DNA of 64,000 nt, from positions 46,930-110,929 of the forward strand of contig JADGEM010000004.1 of assembly GCA_016744375.1 (NCBI GenBank), written 5' to 3'. The notes under the pieces were generated by a model. It was not told the origin of the DNA and searched no databases. It saw only the letters and a list, made by a program, of their open reading frames with translations. The stretch comes from Gammaproteobacteria bacterium. GTDB taxonomy: Bacteria > Pseudomonadota > Gammaproteobacteria > GRL18. Both the position numbers and the translations under genes were made by a program. Positions within the stretch are counted from its first letter, which is position 1. Each line of letters starts with the position of its first letter. Shown piece by piece: positions 58,707-64,000 of this stretch.

Positions 58707-60764
58707 TTAACCCACTGCACTTATAAGTGTTTGAAACATTTGATCCGCAATTGAAATCACCCGCGCCGATGCCTGATAGGACTGCTGAAACTTTAATAAA
58801 TCAGCGGCTTCCTCATCGAGATTGACCCCAGAATAACTGGCTCTTTCAGCCTTTGCCTGCTCACTTAATGTCTGTTGAGCTCTTAAATCAATTTCTGCAG
58901 AATGCGTCTTGGTACCGACATCAGAAACAATAATGCTATAACCAGCCTGGAAATCAGTTGAGCTATTTTCTAAAGTTTTTTTAGTCTGCAGAGCAGCCAT
59001 GATTAAACCATTTCTATTATCATTAAAAGGCGCCGTATTTTCTTTTAATTCAAACTGATCATTGGCATTGGGAACCCCCTGAACTGTAAATGTGACTGTA
59101 TCACCACTGGCATAATTTACTGTATAAGTAATACCGCCGGAATCAGTGGCAGGATCATACGGTAAAGCAGTGACCGGTGCCGCAATACTTTGTGGATTTC
59201 CGGCTGCATCAATATAACTAACAGTTGCTGTCGCTGGTAAATTAATATCAAATTCATTTGGTGTGCTGGCTTCAAAATCCAGTGTTATTGGTGCAGCCAT
59301 AGGCAAATCAGTCAGGGTACCAGTCGATACTGATGTCGCTACGACAGGCAGGCTGATTGAGCCTGTTCCAGAATTCCTGGCGCTGCCATCAGCATTCGTT
59401 ACCGCACCAGAAATAACAGGACCTGCAAGAGCAATGTCCAGAACATTATTAACCTCTACACCAATTCCTGCTGAGGCGGCATAGGTGGGTCTGATAAGAA
59501 ATGTTTCATTGGCAGTTGCAGCAACACTTTCTCCAATATCAAAGCCTTCTGCCTGTGCTGCAGCCTGTACTGCCGCCAAAGTACCACCAGTCACCATTGG
59601 CGGGGTTGGATTATTTAGCTGTATCAATGTATAAGTATTTGGCGCACCTGCAGTGACTTCGAGGCGATAATCACTGGTTGTCAGCAGTTTGCTATCTGTA
59701 ATCGTAGAAGTATAAGTACCGGTTGAGGTGGCTTGCCCTGGCAGGACTTGAGGAGAACTGGTCAGGCTGGTAAAAAAATTACCGCCCAGGTTAAAACCAG
59801 AGCCGCTATCCTGAAGTGTCATCCCAAGGTGATGCTGGTGATTCATTTCTTCTGTCAGTGCAACCGCAATACGGCCTAAAGAGCGGCGTCCCGGCTCAAG
59901 CACATCCTTTTTAAAGTCAAGAACACCCTGCAATTCTCCACCGGATACAGAACTGGTGATATTCACACTGCCTGCACCCTGGGTTAACATAACATCCAGA
60001 TCTTCTGTATTAAAACGGTTTGCCTGTGTTGATAAAATGGCAGATGTACCACCCACCACTAGAGACTGTCCGGAACCAATAAATATATTCGCCGCGCCAT
60101 CATCCTGCATCACAACACTGACATCAATATTATCAGCAATTTTTTTAATCAACACTTCCCGTTGATCGATCAGATCATTGGGCATATTGCCCTGCCCGGC
60201 ACCAATTTTTTGAATAATATCAACATTCAATCGGGCAATCGAACGGGCAGCATCCGTAATATCCTGAGACAAATCACTCAGCTGTTGATTGACCTGATTA
60301 TTTAAATCGATGAAACGATCATCTAATAATTCAAATCGACTGGTCAGAGTATTGGCTTCAGTAATCAACACCTGTCGTGCAGGTGTTGATGATGGATTAT
60401 CATTCGCTTCCTGCAAAGCACTAAAAAAGCTCTCCAGAGTAGGTGTCAAGCCTGAATCAGGGTTTGCAAGAATATTATCAATCTGAGTTGACAGCGCATG
60501 AAAGGCATCAAATTTTCCAAACTGACTATTGGCATTTCGGATTTGTTCTTCAAGAAAGTCATTAGCCAGACGCACAGTTGTCTGTACACTCACCCCCGAA
60601 CCAATATACCCCGAGCCGGAGAATTGTGGTCTGCGAGCTTCCTGTTCTGCTCTTTGACGTGTATAACCTTCAGTATTAACATTAGAAATATTATGGCTGG
60701 CTGTAGCAAGCTGCCTTTGAGCAGCCAATAGCCCTGATGTCCCAATACCAAAAATACTTGCCAT
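58707..60764 (-). CDS. flgK: Flagellar hook-filament junction protein FlgK
   Basis: SIFGIGTSGLLAAQRQLATASHNISNVNTEGYTRQRAE; C-terminal GVNLDEEAADLLKFQQSYQASARVISIADQMFQTLISAVG. Confidence 0.96.
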   Translation of the reverse strand: MASIFGIGTSGLLAAQRQLATASHNISNVNTEGYTRQRAEQEARRPQFSGSGYIGSGVSVQTTVRLANDFLEEQIRNANSQFGKFDAFHALSTQIDNILANPDSGLTPTLESFFSALQEANDNPSSTPARQVLITEANTLTSRFELLDDRFIDLNNQVNQQLSDLSQDITDAARSIARLNVDIIQKIGAGQGNMPNDLIDQREVLIKKIADNIDVSVVMQDDGAANIFIGSGQSLVVGGTSAILSTQANRFNTEDLDVMLTQGAGSVNITSSVSGGELQGVLDFKKDVLEPGRRSLGRIAVALTEEMNHQHHLGMTLQDSGSGFNLGGNFFTSLTSSPQVLPGQATSTGTYTSTITDSKLLTTSDYRLEVTAGAPNTYTLIQLNNPTPPMVTGGTLAAVQAAAQAEGFDIGESVAATANETFLIRPTYAASAGIGVEVNNVLDIALAGPVISGAVTNADGSARNSGTGSISLPVVATSVSTGTLTDLPMAAPITLDFEASTPNEFDINLPATATVSYIDAAGNPQSIAAPVTALPYDPATDSGGITYTVNYASGDTVTFTVQGVPNANDQFELKENTAPFNDNRNGLIMAALQTKKTLENSSTDFQAGYSIIVSDVGTKTHSAEIDLRAQQTLSEQAKAERASYSGVNLDEEAADLLKFQQSYQASARVISIADQMFQTLISAVG

Positions 60765-60788
60765 AATGTTTCTCCTGTTTGCTCTCTA

Positions 60789-60815
60789 TTAGCGTCCGCA
60801 AACTTGTTATTTTGA
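60789..60815 (-). promoter_or_regulatory. Candidate sigma-28 promoter for flgK-flgL
   Basis: Minus strand TCAA-N15-GACGCTAA; -10 octamer identical to that upstream of fliC; overlaps the flgJ stop codon. Confidence 0.6.
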
Positions 60816-61847
60816 TGCCAGTCTGGTCAAATTGTGACTCTGGTTTTGATGAGCCTGACCTTGATGAACCTGGTTAATTAACTGGTTTTGAATGGTGTCA
60901 CTTTTCAACACTCTCAAAACCTTATCTGAATAAGCCGGATCCGTAGCATAACCGGCCTTGTGTATTCCTTTTATATAACGTTCATCATGCAAGGATTGTT
61001 CCGCTTTACCAGTTTTATCATCAAGTTTGTTCAAATAGGTCTGATATCGAGGGCTATTTTTGATAAAATCAACATAATCATCAAAACTTTGTGCAAAAGA
61101 ATCATAAACTCTAAAGTGGCTTTTCTGTTGTACTATCTGCCGGCCTGAATCTTTTATGCTATCTGAAAACTCAGCAGAATTTTTTTCCACCTGCTCACCA
61201 GACCAGTTATTATTAGCTTTAATATTGAAAAGGTTATAACTGCTTCTAGGCCCATCCGAAATAATATGTTGACCCCATCCCGTTTCCAAAGCAGATTGAG
61301 ACAGGATTATTTCTGCTGATACATCCAGCTTTTGGGCTGCTTTTTCAGCCAGAGGCCATAATTTTTCCACAAAATGTTGCGGGGATTCAAACTGGGCAGA
61401 AAGGTTCTTTGTGGTTTGTACAGGATTAACCGATGTTGACGGATTCTTTACACGAAAAGCCTGTTCAGAAGCACGCTGATAGGAGAAATTTCGTCGCTCC
61501 GGCAGTTGCAATCCCCCTTCTTCCGAAGACGGAGGCTTAATTTTACCCTGTTGATATTGCATTTGTTCAACAATTGCTTTAGCAAAGCCAATGCCCTCCC
61601 CTTTTGATAACTCCAGACCTAACTGCTGATCATACATATCACGATAGCTGTCCATAGCCTGACTCTTAAAAATGGGATCTTCCATGCCGGATTTCCGCAA
61701 ATTCTTAATCATCATACTGATCATTACGGCTTCAAATTGCCGGGCAGCTTCTGGCAAGGCACTGTTTGAGTCTTTTCTTGCCGAGGATTTTAAATTTTTC
61801 AGACTGTTTAAATCCGTATAAATATCTGTTTTTGTATTTACACTCAT
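60807..61847 (-). CDS. flgJ: Flagellar rod-binding peptidoglycan hydrolase FlgJ
   Basis: N-term ARQFEAVMISMMIKNLRKSG...YDQQLGLELSKGEGIGFAK; C-term glucosaminidase ILSQSALETGWGQHII...NLFNIKA. Confidence 0.95.
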   Translation of the reverse strand: MSVNTKTDIYTDLNSLKNLKSSARKDSNSALPEAARQFEAVMISMMIKNLRKSGMEDPIFKSQAMDSYRDMYDQQLGLELSKGEGIGFAKAIVEQMQYQQGKIKPPSSEEGGLQLPERRNFSYQRASEQAFRVKNPSTSVNPVQTTKNLSAQFESPQHFVEKLWPLAEKAAQKLDVSAEIILSQSALETGWGQHIISDGPRSSYNLFNIKANNNWSGEQVEKNSAEFSDSIKDSGRQIVQQKSHFRVYDSFAQSFDDYVDFIKNSPRYQTYLNKLDDKTGKAEQSLHDERYIKGIHKAGYATDPAYSDKVLRVLKSDTIQNQLINQVHQGQAHQNQSHNLTRLASK

Positions 61848-61857
61848 AACTTATGAC

Positions 61858-62955
61858 CTATATGATAATCAGCTCCGCATTTAAAGATCCTGCCGCTTTC
61901 AAAGCTTCCAGTATTGCCACTAACTCTGCAGGACTGGCACCAATATTATTAATTGCCCTGACCACTTCATCCAGAGTCACACCAAGATTGAATAGAAAAG
62001 CCCCTTTATTATTAACCGCTACATCAACATCCGTCTTAGGAACAACCACCGTATCACCTCTTGAAAAGGCAGGAGGCTGACTAATTAACGGATCATTTGT
62101 GATTGTCACAATTAAATTGCCATGAGAAACAACCGCAGGCTGAACAATGACATTCTGTCCAATTACCACAGTCCCTGTGCGTGCATTAACAACAATTTTT
62201 GCTGCCGCAGCACCCGGAAGAAAGGTCAGATTTTCCAGCATGGAAAGATAAGAAACTTTTTGTGATAATTCCTTAGGCGCACTGACTTTGACAGAAGAAG
62301 CATCAACTGCCTGTGCTGTGCCAAGTCCCATGGTTTCATTAATGGTTTCAGCTAAACGATGAGCCGTAGTGAAATCAGGGCGATGCAGATTTAAAGTAAT
62401 GGAATTACCACCAATAAATGATGTCAGTACTTCACGCTCAACCGTTGCACCGTTAGGAATGCGCCCGCCAGTTGGAATATTAACCGTAACCGATGACCCA
62501 TCATCACCCGAAGCATTGAGCCCCAAAACAACTAAATTACCTTGAGCAACGGCATATATCTGACCATCAGCTCCTTTTAGCGGCGCCATTAATAAGGTTC
62601 CACCCCGCAAGTTTTTTGAATTACCAATGGATGAGACATTAACGTCAATTTTTTGACCGGGCTTGGTAAAAGGCGGCAACTCCGCACTCAGTGACACTGC
62701 TGCAACATTTTTTATGGGCAGATTAGCCCCCGGCGGCAGAGTGATCCCTAATTGCTCCAACATATTTCGCATACTATCATCAGTGAATGATGCGCTGGAA
62801 TCACCTGAGCCATCCAGACCAACCACCAGACCATATCCCACCAAATGATTACCTCGGATACCTGCCACTGTAGCAATATCTTTAATGCGCTCAGCAACAA
62901 CTGTACTCGAAATCAAGCCCATTATAAGAAAAGAAAAAAGCATATATCGCTTCAT
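61858..62955 (-). CDS. flgI: Flagellar P-ring protein FlgI
   Basis: [32 protein letters not shown]...[34 protein letters not shown]. Confidence 0.97.
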   Translation of the reverse strand: MKRYMLFSFLIMGLISSTVVAERIKDIATVAGIRGNHLVGYGLVVGLDGSGDSSASFTDDSMRNMLEQLGITLPPGANLPIKNVAAVSLSAELPPFTKPGQKIDVNVSSIGNSKNLRGGTLLMAPLKGADGQIYAVAQGNLVVLGLNASGDDGSSVTVNIPTGGRIPNGATVEREVLTSFIGGNSITLNLHRPDFTTAHRLAETINETMGLGTAQAVDASSVKVSAPKELSQKVSYLSMLENLTFLPGAAAAKIVVNARTGTVVIGQNVIVQPAVVSHGNLIVTITNDPLISQPPAFSRGDTVVVPKTDVDVAVNNKGAFLFNLGVTLDEVVRAINNIGASPAELVAILEALKAAGSLNAELIII

Positions 62956-63070
62956 AACTTACCGTCCTGTACTCTCAAAGAAAGTCAAAAAAACCACGAA
63001 TAAATAATTCTATATTAAGAACTGCAAGAAGTGAGCCAGAAAGTGAGGGAAAGAAAATCGGTTGTCGATT

Positions 63071-63138
63071 GTCAATAGTCTGTTGTCAAAAGCGAGATCA
63101 TAAGCATTGGTTTATTCTTTTGACAAAAGACTATAGAC
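63071..63138. repeat. 22-bp near-perfect inverted repeat between flgI and flgH
   Basis: gtcaatagtctgttgtcaaaag - 24 nt - cttttgacaaaagactatagac; arms match 20/22; degenerate copies of gttgtcgattgtc next to it. Confidence 0.8.
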
Positions 63139-63142
63139 GTTT

Positions 63143-63886
63143 TTAAAACGGCCAGACATCACTCAGGAAGAAGCGGCTGCCCCAGCCGGCTGAATTTGAA
63201 TCATGGGTCAAACCAACACCACTATAAACAATCTGTGCATTAGCCACTTTTGAAGAAGATATTTTATTATCCAGGTCTACATCTCGACCCCGGATAATAC
63301 CTGATAGCTGAATGTACTCATCACCCTGGTTAATGGTGACCAGTTTTTCCCCCTGAACTCTCAGGTTACCATTTGATAACACTTCGACAACAGTCACGCC
63401 GATATTGCCTGTCAGACTATTTTTTTGCTCACTTTTACCTTTGGATTTAAAATCATTATTCGATGAGATACTGGTATTGAGAGCTCTGAGCAGTTCATTG
63501 GCCAGACCAAACCCGGCATCTGATGTGGCATTACCAGTAATGGCATCTGTTTGAACCGCTTTACCAAAGACCGTAGGATTTGACAATCCGACCGTCATGC
63601 CTTTTTTATCTTCTGTTTTTGTTTCTTTTTTACCTGTGGTTTTTTCATCAAACACGACAGTTAGAATATCACCCACTCGATGCGCCTTTACAGTTTCAAA
63701 TAGATTAATATTATTACTATTTAAGTAAATTGATCCTGAGTTTTTAGGCTGGGTAATCACCGCCTGTGGTCTTACAGGCGCATATTTCGGATCATGTTCC
63801 AGGCGTTGAGCCGCACAACCGGATAATATTGTCAAAATAAGACCTGAAAATAGAAGACGTTTTTTTATAATCATTTTGTACCTCAT
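63143..63886 (-). CDS. flgH: Flagellar L-ring lipoprotein FlgH
   Basis: Lipobox LTILSGC; FETVKAHRVGDILTVVFDEKTTGKKETKTEDKK...QLSGIIRGRDVDLDNKISSSKVANAQIVYSGVG. Confidence 0.96.
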   Translation of the reverse strand: MRYKMIIKKRLLFSGLILTILSGCAAQRLEHDPKYAPVRPQAVITQPKNSGSIYLNSNNINLFETVKAHRVGDILTVVFDEKTTGKKETKTEDKKGMTVGLSNPTVFGKAVQTDAITGNATSDAGFGLANELLRALNTSISSNNDFKSKGKSEQKNSLTGNIGVTVVEVLSNGNLRVQGEKLVTINQGDEYIQLSGIIRGRDVDLDNKISSSKVANAQIVYSGVGLTHDSNSAGWGSRFFLSDVWPF

Positions 63887-64000
63887 AGAACTGCTTACAA
63901 CTTTAATTAGTGCCCATCCGTAAATAGCATTTTTTTGTGATTCAGCCTAAAAAATTCTATACAGGATTGTCATCAGTCTTTTTAAGTTTCAAAAAACTGA

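Overview
The window is one large flagellar locus from an AT-rich, Gammaproteobacteria-like chromosome; the taxon is inferred from the polar-flagellum gene set and not established. Read along the minus strand it runs flgH-flgI-flgJ-flgK-flgL, then a ~39 kb glycan-biosynthesis island, then fliC-flaG-fliD-fliS-fliT, then (after a plus-strand fliW) an flrA-like regulator, a pseudopilin, a GGDEF/EAL protein, flrB, flrC, fliE and a truncated fliF. The island contains: (a) a pseudaminic-acid pathway (pseB, pseC, pseF/spsF-like, pseG, pseI and a PseH-like domain fused to an FkbH-like HAD enzyme) beside a VOC-acyl-carrier fusion and a plus-strand sialidase-like protein; (b) an inositol-1-phosphate synthase / inositol-phosphate-cytidylyltransferase-like / TagF-like transferase trio; (c) a UDP-sulfoquinovose synthase (SQD1)-like gene; (d) a ~13-gene minus-strand operon with heptose-type nucleotide-sugar genes, a radical SAM enzyme, two methyltransferases, an aminotransferase, a DAO-type flavoprotein, and etfB, etfA and ETF-QO coupled at the end; (e) a 1432-aa Maf-type protein with a second, apparently catalytically dead copy of its own domain. 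Three sigma-28-like promoters, one sigma-54-like promoter, several strong inverted repeats and a decayed IS4-like transposase were read directly from the sequence. All family assignments come from motif recognition by eye; no database search was run.
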